Positions 1 through 8,578 are shown, counted from the first letter of the stretch. The stretch is DNA of 64,000 nucleotides from G963665545 sp963665545 (GCA_963665545.2 CAXXKZ010000013.1:186001-250000); one strand, 5' to 3'. The notes: a model not told the origin generated them from the letters alone. Numbers and translations are program-made.

Positions 1-489
1 ACTGAATTGGCGCACTACGAATGGATACGCCATGCGCTATCCATAGATGAAAGAGAATTGCCTGACAAGGCATGGTCCTCCCCCACTGACACGGCCAGAG
101 ACGAACCCGAAGAGGAAGCAGGAGATGGCTCCATTGACAGGTTGGGGCGTGTACCTGTGCTTTCTCCATTGGCCTGGCCTGTCAGCTACAACTACCCCGT
201 GCATCGCATTCGCCCAGACTTCATGCCTGAGGCACCATCAGAGTCACCGACCCACCTGCTGGTTTATCGCGACCGTAAAGACAAGATCAGGTTCATGCGT
301 TTGAATGTGGTCTCTGCCATGCTGTTGAACAAAATGCAGGACAATCGGAATAAAACCTGCGGCGAATTGCTTGAAGACATCGCGAAGGAAATCGGGCACC
401 CCAACCGCGATACGGTTCTGCAGACCGGATCGAAATTGCTGAGTGAATGGCAGGAAAAGGATATCGTTGTCAATTACCTGACCGCGTAA
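1..489 (+). CDS. hvfC: HvfC-like DUF2063 protein, C-terminal part (5' end outside window)
   Basis: The reading frame is open from base 1, so the TTG at position 7 is probably internal and the N-terminal DUF2063 domain lies upstream of the window. The visible part has the hallmarks of the HvfC/BufC C-terminal domain: a YPVHRIRPDF-type segment near residue 63, then THLLVYRDRKDKIRFMRLN, followed by a helical stretch that ends in a short LSEWQEKDIVV tail. In known systems this protein partners a MNIO-type (DUF692) enzyme that modifies a small Cys-rich precursor peptide. The DoxX-type gene 31 bp downstream on the same strand supports an hvfABCX arrangement; hvfA and hvfB would lie just outside the window. 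The family call is from recognition of these motifs and the neighbour, and the metal-related role is inference. Confidence 0.75.
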   Translation, partial: TELAHYEWIRHALSIDERELPDKAWSSPTDTARDEPEEEAGDGSIDRLGRVPVLSPLAWPVSYNYPVHRIRPDFMPEAPSESPTHLLVYRDRKDKIRFMRLNVVSAMLLNKMQDNRNKTCGELLEDIAKEIGHPNRDTVLQTGSKLLSEWQEKDIVVNYLTA

Positions 490-520
490 CCAGTGCTCTA
501 CTAATAATTTAGGATCAGCA

Positions 521-1165
521 ATGCTAACAACATACGACAATCTGACAGCGAGACTGCGCAGTTCCGGGGAATACGTCTGGCCGCTGGTGTTGCGCCTCAT
601 CATGTTCTGGGAGTTCTGGGAATCAGGTCTGATGAAATACAACGGCAAGAATTGGTTTGCCAATATCCAGGACGATTTCCCGTTTCCATTCAGCAGCCTG
701 GGGGCAGAACTCAACTGGATCGCCGCAACTTACGGCGAAATTGTATTCGCAGTCATGCTACTGCTGGGCTTGTTCACCCGTTTCGCCGCCATTTCCCTGG
801 TCGTCATTACCGTTGTCGCTACCGCAGCCGTGCACTGGCCTGCTGACTGGGGCAGCCTGGCGGAATTGTGGCAGGGCTATGCGATTTCCAACAAGGGCGC
901 GGGTAATTTCAAATTGCCGTTGTTGTTCGTTGTCGTTCTGTTGCCGTTGGTCTTCCACGGTGGTGGCAAAATCAGCCTTGACCACCTGCTGCTGAAAATT
1001 GGCGGCAGGGACGGCAACAGCACCGACCGGATCGGGGATTTTCAGGCCGCTGCCTGGGCGTTTGTCGTATTGGCCTTGGTGACGGTATTCCTGGTACCGG
1101 CCTGGGGCTACGGCTTTTTTATCCTGGCAGCGATCAGCTTCGTTTTTCCGTTCTTTGCCGGCTGA
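521..1165 (+). CDS. hvfX: DoxX-family membrane protein (HvfX-like)
   Basis: A 214-residue protein with four or five hydrophobic segments: around residues 20-35, 65-100, 125-145 and a C-terminal pair from about 175 to the end. The N-terminal LRLIMFWEFWESGLMKYNG stretch and the GLFTRFAAISLVV segment are typical of the DoxX family; the central WPADWGSLAELWQGY loop and KLPLLFVVVLLPLVFHGGG segment match the longer form found beside HvfC proteins. The ATG lies 31 bp after the HvfC-like stop, so the two are probably co-transcribed. Its exact function is not established; DoxX proteins are inner-membrane proteins often linked to redox or metal stress. The gene ends 3 bp from the convergent TraB/GumN gene, leaving no room for a classical terminator. 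Confidence 0.85.
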   Translation: MLTTYDNLTARLRSSGEYVWPLVLRLIMFWEFWESGLMKYNGKNWFANIQDDFPFPFSSLGAELNWIAATYGEIVFAVMLLLGLFTRFAAISLVVITVVATAAVHWPADWGSLAELWQGYAISNKGAGNFKLPLLFVVVLLPLVFHGGGKISLDHLLLKIGGRDGNSTDRIGDFQAAAWAFVVLALVTVFLVPAWGYGFFILAAISFVFPFFAG

Positions 1166-1168
1166 ATT

Positions 1169-2152
1169 TTATTGCTCTGGCAAAGACCGGATCGGGGTAT
1201 TCGCCTCTTCTTCGGGCACAAACGGCATGGCGAGCTGCTGCAATTGGTAGCCCTGGTCTCGTAACAGGTGAATCAGGCCGTTTTCTCCAGGCAAATGAAG
1301 CGAACCCACCGCCGTGAATACGGTTGACTCGGCCAGCAACTCGGCCAGCCGTTTCGCCATCCGCTGATTTCTCTTGTCGATGCCCTCGAGCTGGAAAAAT
1401 GCCTGGATTTCAGGATCCAGATCCCGCATCTCCTGTTGTGACTGCTCCACCAGAAGTTGAAGGTCGTTCTGCAGGTAGGCATCCACCATCCCGGTATGAA
1501 TGTCCTCCACCTCCTGGTACGCACTTAGGGCATCATCGAGCATTACAATTTGCTGGCCCGAGGGCATTGATTCTAGGAAAGACAGCTGTTCATCAAGCGT
1601 TTCCAGGCCCACAACCGTCATGCCGCTGCCCGATGCGCGCAGCGAAAGTGAAAAGTCCATGAACAAGCCGGATTTCGGCGGCGGGACGCTGAGGGTTAAG
1701 ACGGCGGCCCACAGTTTCAGATGGGTGATTTGGCTTTCCGGCATGCGGTACTTGGCCAGTGCCTCCAGTACGCGCGCGTAACGTCCGGCGCCAATCAGGC
1801 TTTCCAGGGTCGTCCCGTCCTGGTAGTGCATGTATTCCAGCAAGCGGGTCAGGGTGGGCAGGTTCGGCACCAATTCTATCGCAAACAGCTCGTTGGACTT
1901 GAGCAATTCCAGAAAGTCTGTGGTGTAGTCGAGCACCCTTGGGTCTTCACTGTGTATGGTGCCCAACAGGTAGCCGGCAATTTCACCGGACCGTTCAATG
2001 CGCCAAAATAATGCGTGATCAATTCTGTTGACTGCCTGGATATCGGCCGGCTTTGGAGCATCGACCTGGACATCGGCCGCGAATGCCGGCGGCAGCAACA
2101 CAAAGCATATGGCGATTGCGCCCAGAAACTGCGAGTGTTTGGCCTGATTCAT
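1169..2152 (-). CDS. TraB/GumN family exported protein
   Basis: The protein has a signal peptide (MNQAKHSQFLGAIAICFVLL, cleavage after about AFA) and two family motifs: an N-terminal LLGTIHSED (G-x-x-H) and a C-terminal AVGSLHLPGENGLIHLL. These define the TraB/PrgY/GumN superfamily, proposed from their conserved Glu/His residues to be Tiki-like metalloproteases. I chose the ATG at 2152 because AAGGA lies 9 bases upstream; a TTG 21 bases further up would overlap that ribosome-binding site and spoil the signal peptide. The product is about 327 residues, usual for the family. It lies tail to tail with the DoxX gene. The substrate cannot be told from sequence. Confidence 0.85.
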   Translation of the reverse strand: MNQAKHSQFLGAIAICFVLLPPAFAADVQVDAPKPADIQAVNRIDHALFWRIERSGEIAGYLLGTIHSEDPRVLDYTTDFLELLKSNELFAIELVPNLPTLTRLLEYMHYQDGTTLESLIGAGRYARVLEALAKYRMPESQITHLKLWAAVLTLSVPPPKSGLFMDFSLSLRASGSGMTVVGLETLDEQLSFLESMPSGQQIVMLDDALSAYQEVEDIHTGMVDAYLQNDLQLLVEQSQQEMRDLDPEIQAFFQLEGIDKRNQRMAKRLAELLAESTVFTAVGSLHLPGENGLIHLLRDQGYQLQQLAMPFVPEEEANTPIRSLPEQ

Positions 2153-2265
2153 GGTATTTTCATCCTTAATCAATTATCCTCGGCTGCTGCCGCCTGACCG
2201 CAATGTGTGCTGAAATTGTTGCGTTGCGAACATGGAAATTATTAGCCTCATTCTGAAGGAATATT

Positions 2266-2871
2266 ATGCCGGGCATTGTAGAGCGATTCAGGGGTTTTTT
2301 GCCTGTCGTGGTGGACGTGGAAACCGGCGGCTTCAATTCCCGCACTGACGCCTTACTGGAGATCGCCGCGTGTATTTTACGCATGGACGACTTCGGACGT
2401 TTGTTTGTGGCCGAAACCGTCGCCGTAAACGTCGATCCTTTCGAAGGCGCCAATATCGAACCCAAGTCGTTGGAAATTACAGAAATTGTGCCGGATTCCC
2501 CACTGCGCAACGCTCTGCCTGAGAAGGAGGCGCTGCGCCGCGTTTGCCAGCCGGTTCGCAAAGAAATGCGTGCGACAGGTTGCCAGCGCGCCATCCTGGT
2601 AGGCCACAATTCCTTTTTTGATTTGTCATTCCTCAATGCTGCCATTGACAGAACGGGCTTCAGGCGCAGCCCGTTCCACCCATTCAGTTCTTTCGATACG
2701 GCAACGCTGGCAGGCCTGGCATTTGGGCAGACGGTGTTGTCCCGTTCGGTGCAGGCTGCAGGTATCGACTGGGATGAATCGGAAGCGCATTCAGCCATCT
2801 ACGATACCGAGAAGACAGCCGCTTTGTTCTGCGCAGTGGTCAATCGCTGGAAAATCCTTACAGGCTTTTAG
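2266..2871 (+). CDS. rnt: Ribonuclease T
   Basis: A DEDDh 3'-5' exoribonuclease of 201 residues, the normal size of RNase T, which trims tRNA CCA ends and matures 5S/23S rRNA 3' ends. The DEDD residues are visible: DVETGG near residue 17 (Asp and Glu), GHNSFFD near 112 (Asp), and HSAIYD near 178 (His and Asp). The FEGANIEPKSLEIT segment and the basic patches used for RNA binding resemble enterobacterial RNase T. AAGGA lies 6 bases upstream of the ATG. The argD-like gene starts 31 bp downstream, so the two may share a transcript. Confidence 0.95.
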   Translation: MPGIVERFRGFLPVVVDVETGGFNSRTDALLEIAACILRMDDFGRLFVAETVAVNVDPFEGANIEPKSLEITEIVPDSPLRNALPEKEALRRVCQPVRKEMRATGCQRAILVGHNSFFDLSFLNAAIDRTGFRRSPFHPFSSFDTATLAGLAFGQTVLSRSVQAAGIDWDESEAHSAIYDTEKTAALFCAVVNRWKILTGF

Positions 2872-2902
2872 CGCGGTTGAGCAGCAAATGACGTGACGCC
2901 TT

Positions 2903-4069
2903 ATGAATGATCACCTGATGAATACCTATGCGCCGCTGCCGGTGGCCTTTGAGCGTGGCGAAGGCGCTTGGCTGTGGGACACTGATGGCAAACGCTACCT
3001 GGACGCAATCAGCGGCCTGGGCGTGTGTGCGCTTGGCCACGCCCATCCTCAAGTGACCGCGACCATTGCCGACCAGGCCGCCCGGTTGATTCACACGTCA
3101 AATCTGGCGCAAATCCCATGGCAGGAAAAACTCGCAGCGCGACTGTGCGACATCACGGGCATGGACCGAGTATTTGTGGCGAATTCCGGCACCGAAGCGA
3201 TTGAATGTGCGCTCAAACTCACGCGTGCGCTGGGTCACCGCCGGGGACTGGGCAATCCCGGCGTTATCGTCATGGAAAACAGTTTCCACGGTCGCACCAT
3301 GGCAGCTCTTTCCGCCACCGGTAGCCGCAAAGCCCAGGCGGGATTTGAACCCCTGGTGACCGGATTCACGCGCGTGCCCTACGGCGATGCGGAAGCCGTC
3401 CAGGGCATCGCCGCACAAACAAACGAAGTCATCGCCATCCTGGTTGAGCCGATACAGGGTGAATCAGGCGTGGTCATGCCGCCTCGTGGCTACCTCCAGG
3501 CCCTGCGAAAAACATGTGACGACCAGGGCTGGTTGCTGATCCTCGATGAAATCCAGTCGGGTCTGTGCCGCACGGGGCGCTGGTACGCGCACCAGCACGA
3601 AGACATTCAGGCCGATATCATCACTACCGCCAAGGCGCTTGCAAACGGACTCCCGATCGCCGCCTGCGTCGCCCGCGGAGAGGCAGCGGATGTGTTGCAG
3701 CCCGGCATGCACGGTTCGACTTTTGGCGGCAACCCACTGACCTGCCGAACAGCCTGCACCGTGCTGGACATCATGCAATCGGATGAAATTGCCGCTCGCG
3801 CCGCCCATAGTGGTGAAAAGATTTTGCGTGGCTTTCGCGAGCGCCTTGGCAACATCGATTCCGTGGTTGACATCAGGGGTCGTGGACTGATGATCGGCCT
3901 CCAGATGGACCGTGAGGTCGACCACTTCAAGACCGTGGCGCTTGAGCGTGGCCTGCTGTTGAATGTGGCCCGCAAAAACGTGATTCGGCTACTGCCACCG
4001 CTGATCATTGACGGTGCCCAGGCCGAACAGATTGTCGACACCGTGTGTGAGATCATCACCGACGACTGA
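2903..4069 (+). CDS. argD: Acetylornithine/succinylornithine-type class III aminotransferase
   Basis: A PLP-dependent class III aminotransferase of 388 residues, probably acting on N-acetylornithine in arginine synthesis. Visible marks are GLGVCALGHAHP near the N terminus, VANSGTEAIECALKL (cofactor phosphate loop), FHGRT, ILDEIQSGLCRTG (Asp that contacts the pyridine nitrogen), the Schiff-base Lys in TTAKALANGLP, and GSTFGGNPL. An alternative start 15 bases downstream (MNTYAPLPV) would also fit, but the longer form matches the usual MxxHLMNTY N terminus of the family. It could instead serve succinylornithine or another omega-amino acid; I cannot separate these by eye. It converges on purK with only 9 bp between the stops. 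Confidence 0.88.
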   Translation: MNDHLMNTYAPLPVAFERGEGAWLWDTDGKRYLDAISGLGVCALGHAHPQVTATIADQAARLIHTSNLAQIPWQEKLAARLCDITGMDRVFVANSGTEAIECALKLTRALGHRRGLGNPGVIVMENSFHGRTMAALSATGSRKAQAGFEPLVTGFTRVPYGDAEAVQGIAAQTNEVIAILVEPIQGESGVVMPPRGYLQALRKTCDDQGWLLILDEIQSGLCRTGRWYAHQHEDIQADIITTAKALANGLPIAACVARGEAADVLQPGMHGSTFGGNPLTCRTACTVLDIMQSDEIAARAAHSGEKILRGFRERLGNIDSVVDIRGRGLMIGLQMDREVDHFKTVALERGLLLNVARKNVIRLLPPLIIDGAQAEQIVDTVCEIITDD

Positions 4070-4078
4070 TCGGGCCGG

Positions 4079-5215
4079 TCAGCAAAAATCGCCGAGCACG
4101 GCTTCAAGAGCGGCAGCGGTTTTTTGCGGCAGATGTGGTCTCAAGCGCTCGGCCCGCCGCAGCAATTCTTCGGACGAGTGCGCCGTCAACGTCAAGTGAC
4201 CCACTTTTCGCCCGGGTCTGGGCGCCTTGCCGTAATCATGCCAATGGACGCCCGGAACCGTCAGCCCTGCATCAATGTGCGGCATTGCGCCGATGCAGTT
4301 GAGCATCAGGCAGTGGTTTTTTTGAGTGGTCTCACCTGGCGCAAGGCCGGCAATCACGCGGATGTGGTTCTCGAATTGTGATGTGGCCGCGCCATCGATC
4401 GTCCAGTGTCCCGAGTTGTGCACACGGGGCGCAATTTCATTGGCCAGTAAATTGCCCCCATTGAGGAAGAATTCGATCGTCAAGACCCCGACGTAATCGA
4501 GGTGATCAGCCAGGCGGCGCAAGTGAACTTCAGCTTGATCCTGCAGGTCGGCGTCGAATACACCGGGCCGGCTGGCCAGCAATATGCCATTGGAATGCAC
4601 ATTACGGGTCAGCGGCCAGAATTGACAGTGGCCGTCCTGGTCGCGCAAGCCGATGATCGAGCATTCCGCTTCGAACGGCACAAAGGCTTCCAGGATCAGC
4701 GACTGGCCACCCAACTTTTGCCAGCCACGCTCCAGGTCCTCGGTCTGCCGCAGAATCTGCTGGCCCTTGCCGTCGTAGCCCAGGCGGCGCGTTTTGAGCA
4801 CGGCGGGCCATCCCAGGGCGTCAACGCCATCCAGCAGGCTTGTTCGTCCTTCCACCGCGCAATACGCCGGCAGCGGGATGCCTACCGAATTCAGCAATTC
4901 CTTTTCCGTGATCCGGTCCTGGCAAAGACCCAGGGCCCGGGTGCCGGGGCTGAAGCTCAGGACATCGGCGAGGATTTGTGCACTGGATTCAGGCACATTT
5001 TCGAAATCATAGGTCGCCAGATCGACTTGTTGCGACAGGCGCGCGACGGCTTCGCGATCATCAAACGAGGCCACCAGCAGCGTCCCCAGTTCTGCCGCAC
5101 AGGCATCGGCTGCTGGGTCAAGAAAGACAAATCTGAAACCCAGCGGCAAGCCGGCCAGCGCCATCATGCGTGCCAGTTGACCGCCCCCCAAAATGCCGAT
5201 GTGCCGATGCTCCAC
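4079..5215 (-). CDS. purK: N5-carboxyaminoimidazole ribonucleotide synthase
   Basis: An ATP-grasp enzyme of purine synthesis that carboxylates AIR using ATP and bicarbonate. The start MEHRHIGILGGGQLARMM carries the N-terminal nucleotide-like fold signature; YDFENVP, LKTRRLGYDGKGQ (ATP-binding), EAFVPFEAECSII and NEIAPRVHNSGHWT (metal/ATP-binding) follow in the expected order. Its 378 residues fit PurK. It lies 22 bp downstream of purE on the same strand, the normal purEK operon. Confidence 0.96.
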   Translation of the reverse strand: MEHRHIGILGGGQLARMMALAGLPLGFRFVFLDPAADACAAELGTLLVASFDDREAVARLSQQVDLATYDFENVPESSAQILADVLSFSPGTRALGLCQDRITEKELLNSVGIPLPAYCAVEGRTSLLDGVDALGWPAVLKTRRLGYDGKGQQILRQTEDLERGWQKLGGQSLILEAFVPFEAECSIIGLRDQDGHCQFWPLTRNVHSNGILLASRPGVFDADLQDQAEVHLRRLADHLDYVGVLTIEFFLNGGNLLANEIAPRVHNSGHWTIDGAATSQFENHIRVIAGLAPGETTQKNHCLMLNCIGAMPHIDAGLTVPGVHWHDYGKAPRPGRKVGHLTLTAHSSEELLRRAERLRPHLPQKTAAALEAVLGDFC

Positions 5216-5237
5216 AGGCTTGAATCCGGTAGGTTGC

Positions 5238-5783
5238 TCAGACCCGGCTTGGGTCTGGCTTGGCCAGTACCGCCGCGGTTTTCAATGCCCTGTAGGACTC
5301 CAGCGAGTGCTGAATTTCAGGGTCAGCCAGACCCAGTATGGCGGTTGCCAGCAAGGCGGCGTTGACCGCTCCCGCGGCACCAATGGCAAGTGTGCCAACA
5401 GGAATTCCGGCAGGCATCTGAGCAATCGACAAAAGGGAATCCATGCCACTCAGAGCCTTTGACTGGACGGGTACGCCCAGCACCGGGAGCATGGTCTTGG
5501 CCGCTACCATGCCTGGCAAATGAGCCGCTCCACCGGCGCCGGCGATGATCACCTGAATACCCCGTCCGGCGGCCGATTCTGCGAACTGAAACATCAGATC
5601 GGGCGTGCGATGCGCCGACACAATGCGCGTTTCGAAGACAACGCCGAGATCACCCAACGTGTCTGCTGCGGGCTTCATGGTCTCCCAGTCTGATTGCGAT
5701 CCCATAATGATGGCCACGGCCGGGACCGGGGATGATTCCGGGGAATTTGCTGAATCCGGGGTATCCGCTGAATTCTGATTCAT
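5238..5783 (-). CDS. purE: N5-CAIR mutase, class I PurE
   Basis: Catalyses conversion of N5-CAIR to CAIR, the step after PurK. The GSQSDWETM substrate loop, RIVSAHRTPD (catalytic His), AGAGGAAHLPGM and the QMPAGIPVGTLAIG segment are all present. The N terminus has a low-complexity lead (residues 1-25, rich in Asn/Ser/Pro) before the core begins at about AVAIIMGSQSD, so the true start could be slightly internal. It is divergent from the Trm112-like gene; the 126-bp gap holds promoters for both directions. Confidence 0.96.
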   Translation of the reverse strand: MNQNSADTPDSANSPESSPVPAVAIIMGSQSDWETMKPAADTLGDLGVVFETRIVSAHRTPDLMFQFAESAAGRGIQVIIAGAGGAAHLPGMVAAKTMLPVLGVPVQSKALSGMDSLLSIAQMPAGIPVGTLAIGAAGAVNAALLATAILGLADPEIQHSLESYRALKTAAVLAKPDPSRV

Positions 5784-5855
5784 GAAATGGCGTCCTGCTG
5801 CAGCCCATTTATTCGGGGGCTGGTACGAAAGCCGCGTATTGTAACAGGGTCACGA

Positions 5856-5883
5856 TTGCCAAACACCGCACCGTGGCTACAAT
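5856..5883 (+). promoter_or_regulatory. Sigma-70-type promoter of the Trm112-nadC pair
   Basis: TTGCCA at 5856-5861 and TACAAT at 5878-5883 are separated by 16 bases; a transcript from about 5890 would carry the CAGGAG ribosome-binding site and the ATG at 5910. Read by eye only; no start-site data. Confidence 0.6.
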
Positions 5884-5909
5884 AGTAAGATTGAACAGGA
5901 GCGACCCCG

Positions 5910-6179
5910 ATGCCCGTCGACGGAAAACTACTTGAGATACTTTGCTGCCCGGTGAGCAAAACCCCATTGCAACGACTGGAGCATTCCCGCCTGACAAAAC
6001 TCAACGCAGCCATAGCGAACGGCGCAGTCCAGTATGTCAATGGCGAGGTTGTTGAAGAAGACCTTGGCGAGGCGTTGATTACCACTGATGCCAAAGTCAT
6101 TTATGCGGTGGATCAGGACATCCCCATTCTCTTGGCAGAAAAGGGAATCGGCACCACCCAGCTGTCCAATTTTGACTAG
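5910..6179 (+). CDS. Trm112-family small protein (YcaR-like)
   Basis: An 89-residue protein whose N terminus MPVDGKLLEILCCPVSKTPL is the Trm112/UPF0434 signature (LLEILxCPxxKxxL). The second half IYAVDQDIPILLAEKG matches the family's IPxL motif. Members are small zinc-ribbon-like proteins; in eukaryotes and archaea they activate methyltransferases, while bacterial roles are less clear. The product is longer than the usual 60 residues because of an insert around residues 28-55. The start has a CAGGAG site 7 bases upstream and lies beneath a good promoter. nadC follows 40 bp downstream. Confidence 0.85.
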   Translation: MPVDGKLLEILCCPVSKTPLQRLEHSRLTKLNAAIANGAVQYVNGEVVEEDLGEALITTDAKVIYAVDQDIPILLAEKGIGTTQLSNFD

Positions 6180-6219
6180 CCCGCTCAAAACAGCCGGGAG
6201 CGGGAACAGGCGCACGCAG

Positions 6220-7083
6220 ATGGGCAGCGGGCTTGCAGGGGCGGCGTTTGGAGGCGCGGGGCTTGCCGACGTCGTCAGGCACGATGTCTCGCAGGCTCTG
6301 GCCGAGGACATCGGCGCCGGAGATTGCACTGCAGAGCTCATCCCCGCGGGGCGTACATTGCAAACCCGCGTGACCTCACGAGGCAAGGCGATACTGGCCG
6401 GCAGCCCGTGGTTTGACGCGTGCTTTCACCAGCTGAACGAACATGTGTCGATCAGCTGGGCAGTTGCCGAGGGCGATGCGATCTCTCGAGGTCAAATCGT
6501 CTGTAAGGTGGACGGACCCGCCCGAGCCATTCTCACCGGAGAGCGAACGGCCCTGAATTTTCTTCAGACACTTTCAGCCACGGCCAGCCGAGCGCGTCAA
6601 TTCGTGGATCAGGTGGCCGGCACCAAGGCGATTGTTCTGGATACCCGCAAAACGCTTCCCGGCCTGAGATGGGCACAGAAGCATGCGGTGCGTTGCGGCG
6701 GTGCACACAATCACCGCATGGGTTTGTTTGACGCGGTTCTGATCAAGGAAAACCACATTGCCGCCACAGGCTCCATAACAGCGGCGGTCAACAGGGCATT
6801 GGAACTTTCACCGGGGCTGATGATTGAGGTTGAAGTGGAATGCCTGGATCAGCTCGCGGAGGCAGCGGCGACAGGCGCGCGGCGCGCCCTGCTGGACAAC
6901 TTTACGCTGCAGACGTTGGTTCGTGCAGTGCATCGCTTTCACGGTCAAATTGAACTCGAAGCGTCTGGCAATATCAACCTGGGCAATGTCCGATCCGTGG
7001 CCGAAACGGGGGTTGATTATATTTCCATTGGTGACATGACCAAAAACATCGAGGCCGTGGACTTCTCCATGCGATTCTTTTAG
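6220..7083 (+). CDS. nadC: Nicotinate-nucleotide pyrophosphorylase (quinolinate phosphoribosyltransferase)
   Basis: Converts quinolinate and PRPP to nicotinate mononucleotide in NAD synthesis. Marks include DIGAGDCTAELIP, GERTALNFLQTLSATAS, LDTRKTLPGLR, KHAVRCGGAHNHRMGLFD and KENHIA (PRPP and quinolinate sites), EVEVECLDQL, and the C-terminal ASGNINLGNV with ISIGDMTK. The open frame extends upstream into the Trm112 gene, but the family begins just before residue 15 of the chosen ATG at 6220, giving 287 residues, the normal length. No strong ribosome-binding site is visible, so the start is likely but not certain. Confidence 0.94.
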   Translation: MGSGLAGAAFGGAGLADVVRHDVSQALAEDIGAGDCTAELIPAGRTLQTRVTSRGKAILAGSPWFDACFHQLNEHVSISWAVAEGDAISRGQIVCKVDGPARAILTGERTALNFLQTLSATASRARQFVDQVAGTKAIVLDTRKTLPGLRWAQKHAVRCGGAHNHRMGLFDAVLIKENHIAATGSITAAVNRALELSPGLMIEVEVECLDQLAEAAATGARRALLDNFTLQTLVRAVHRFHGQIELEASGNINLGNVRSVAETGVDYISIGDMTKNIEAVDFSMRFF

Positions 7084-7109
7084 GGCATCCATGGTTCGAA
7101 GACTGATCT

Positions 7110-7150
7110 AGCTTCCGCAACGCGTAGGCGGGAGCAGGGAAACGAGACTC
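7110..7150 (+). repeat. Isolated core of the composite repeat family
   Basis: This stretch contains AGGCGGGAGCAGGGAAACGAGACTC, in short pieces matching the AGCAGGGAAGCGAGACTC core found at 12148-12187, 12241-12280, 28017-28056 and, inverted, at 38498-38540. The left arm of the hairpin (cttccgcaacgcgt) is degenerate here. It lies between nadC and the CotH-like gene. A perfect TATAAT follows at 7154-7159, directly next to the core. Confidence 0.6.
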
Positions 7151-7196
7151 ATTTATAATGGGATGTTCTGGCATGATCCTTCGATATGGGGAATAC

Positions 7197-8270
7197 ATGA
7201 ACCTGCCTGGCAAACTATTTCTGATTGGGGTGACCTGCTGGCTCACTTTCGCGGTCATGCCCGCCCTCCACGCCAACCAGGCGGAGGAACCCCCAGGCGA
7301 CAAGCCGCCAAAACTATTTGAATCGGACGAACCCCTGACGATCAGGCTGGTCGCTCCGTGGCGAGATTTTCAACGTAAAAAAACCTACCAGGGCAGCTAC
7401 CCCGCAACGCTCAGCTGGACCGATCCGACCGGCACCCAACACACGGTGCCACTGACTGTCGAACGGCGCGGCAGGACTCGTCAAGAGGTATGCTCCTTTC
7501 CTCCAATCAAACTTCGATTCGACAAACCGACAGTCAAGGGCACGGTGTTTCGCGGCCAGAGTTCACTAAAAATGGTCACGCACTGCGATCGCAGCAGCCG
7601 CTACATGCAGTATTACATCAAGGAAATGCTGGCCTACAAGATGTACAACCTCATTACCGACTTCAGTTTCAGGGTAAGACGACTGTCGGTGTTTTACGAC
7701 AATGGCGCCAGTGATATGGCAGATGAGAGTGAATTTTCTTTTCTTATCGAAGACGATAAAGACGTGGCCAAGCGAAATGATCAGAAAAAGTTGAAAATCA
7801 ACAAGGCGACGGTGGCCATGCTCGATCCGGCGGTAACCAGTCACTTCATCCTGTTTCAGTTTATGATCGGTAATCTTGACTGGTCCGCGCTCAGTGGCCC
7901 GGGGGAATGCTGCCACAACAGCAAACTGATCGGCCTCGACCCGCAGTCCGACCCGGTGTATCCGTTGCCTTATGACTTCGATGCATCCGGGCTGGTTAAC
8001 GCCCACTACGCGGTTGCTCCGGAGAGCTTGCCCGTGCGCTCCGTACGCGATCGCCTGTATCGCGGCTTTTGTGCGCAATCCGATTTCGTGGAACAATCCA
8101 GGCAGAAATATCTATCTGCAGAAAGTGAAATCCTCGCCTTGATTGAAACCGAACCACTGCTGGACAAGTACGCGCGGCGCAATGCCGACAAATATATGCG
8201 GGAATTCTTTGACAGAATCCGGAATGTCAGCAAATTTGAGGCAGAAACGGCCAAGCGCTGCAGAGGCTAA
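7197..8270 (+). CDS. Exported CotH-like protein of unknown function
   Basis: About 357 residues with a signal peptide (MNLPGKLFLIGVTCWLTFAV, cleavage near ALHA). I do not recognise a named family, but the arrangement IGNLDWSALSG, then a Cys-Cys-His-Asn motif, then LPYDFDASGLVNA recalls the D-x-S, HN and DFD elements of CotH/atypical kinase folds, so a distant CotH-like kinase fold is possible. Four conserved-looking cysteines (two adjacent in ECCHN) suggest disulphides in the periplasm. The ATG at 7197 is preferred over one at 7158 because GGGG precedes it and it gives a clean signal peptide. It is followed by a repeat array and a convergent phosphatase gene. Confidence 0.65.
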   Translation: MNLPGKLFLIGVTCWLTFAVMPALHANQAEEPPGDKPPKLFESDEPLTIRLVAPWRDFQRKKTYQGSYPATLSWTDPTGTQHTVPLTVERRGRTRQEVCSFPPIKLRFDKPTVKGTVFRGQSSLKMVTHCDRSSRYMQYYIKEMLAYKMYNLITDFSFRVRRLSVFYDNGASDMADESEFSFLIEDDKDVAKRNDQKKLKINKATVAMLDPAVTSHFILFQFMIGNLDWSALSGPGECCHNSKLIGLDPQSDPVYPLPYDFDASGLVNAHYAVAPESLPVRSVRDRLYRGFCAQSDFVEQSRQKYLSAESEILALIETEPLLDKYARRNADKYMREFFDRIRNVSKFEAETAKRCRG

Positions 8271-8372
8271 CTGCGAATTCCAACAACGTATTCACATGCG
8301 TTCTACTCATCGTTGAGGCACCGATTCGCAGCAAGGAGACACCTTATGCCGAATCGACTTGTGCCGGCGTTA

Positions 8373-8578
8373 GGAAAAGCCCAGGAGCGGACTGCTGGCC
8401 GGGACTTCAAGGATGCCGAGCGACTCACAAGCGACTGGGTCGCTGAGCCATGGATGGCGCAGCGAGGCGCGAGGGAACAGGATGTTCCCTGAAGCCGACC
8501 CACCAAGCGCGGAGAAGTGAGGGTAGCCCGAAGGGCCATCCGCCAGGAGTGGGCAGCAGTCCGCTCATGGGACTTTCC
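8373..8578. repeat. MITE-like repeat unit A with about 28-bp inverted ends
   Basis: The 206-bp unit begins GGAAAAGCCCAGGAGCGGAC and ends in the complement of GGAAAGTCCCATGAGCGGAC, so its ends are imperfect inverted repeats of about 28 bp. The inside matches, in reverse orientation, the unit at 27617-27823 (207 bp) almost throughout. It lies in the 402-bp gap between two convergent genes, and I see no credible coding sequence in it. Confidence 0.75.

Noticed and set aside
4060..4100. Hairpin between argD and purK as a bidirectional terminator
   Set aside because: The CTGATCG / CGGTCAG stem is short with a G-T pair and no T-run on either side.
4502..5365. 287-codon plus-strand ORF
   Set aside because: Antisense to purK and purE, both certain; a shadow frame typical of GC-rich genes.
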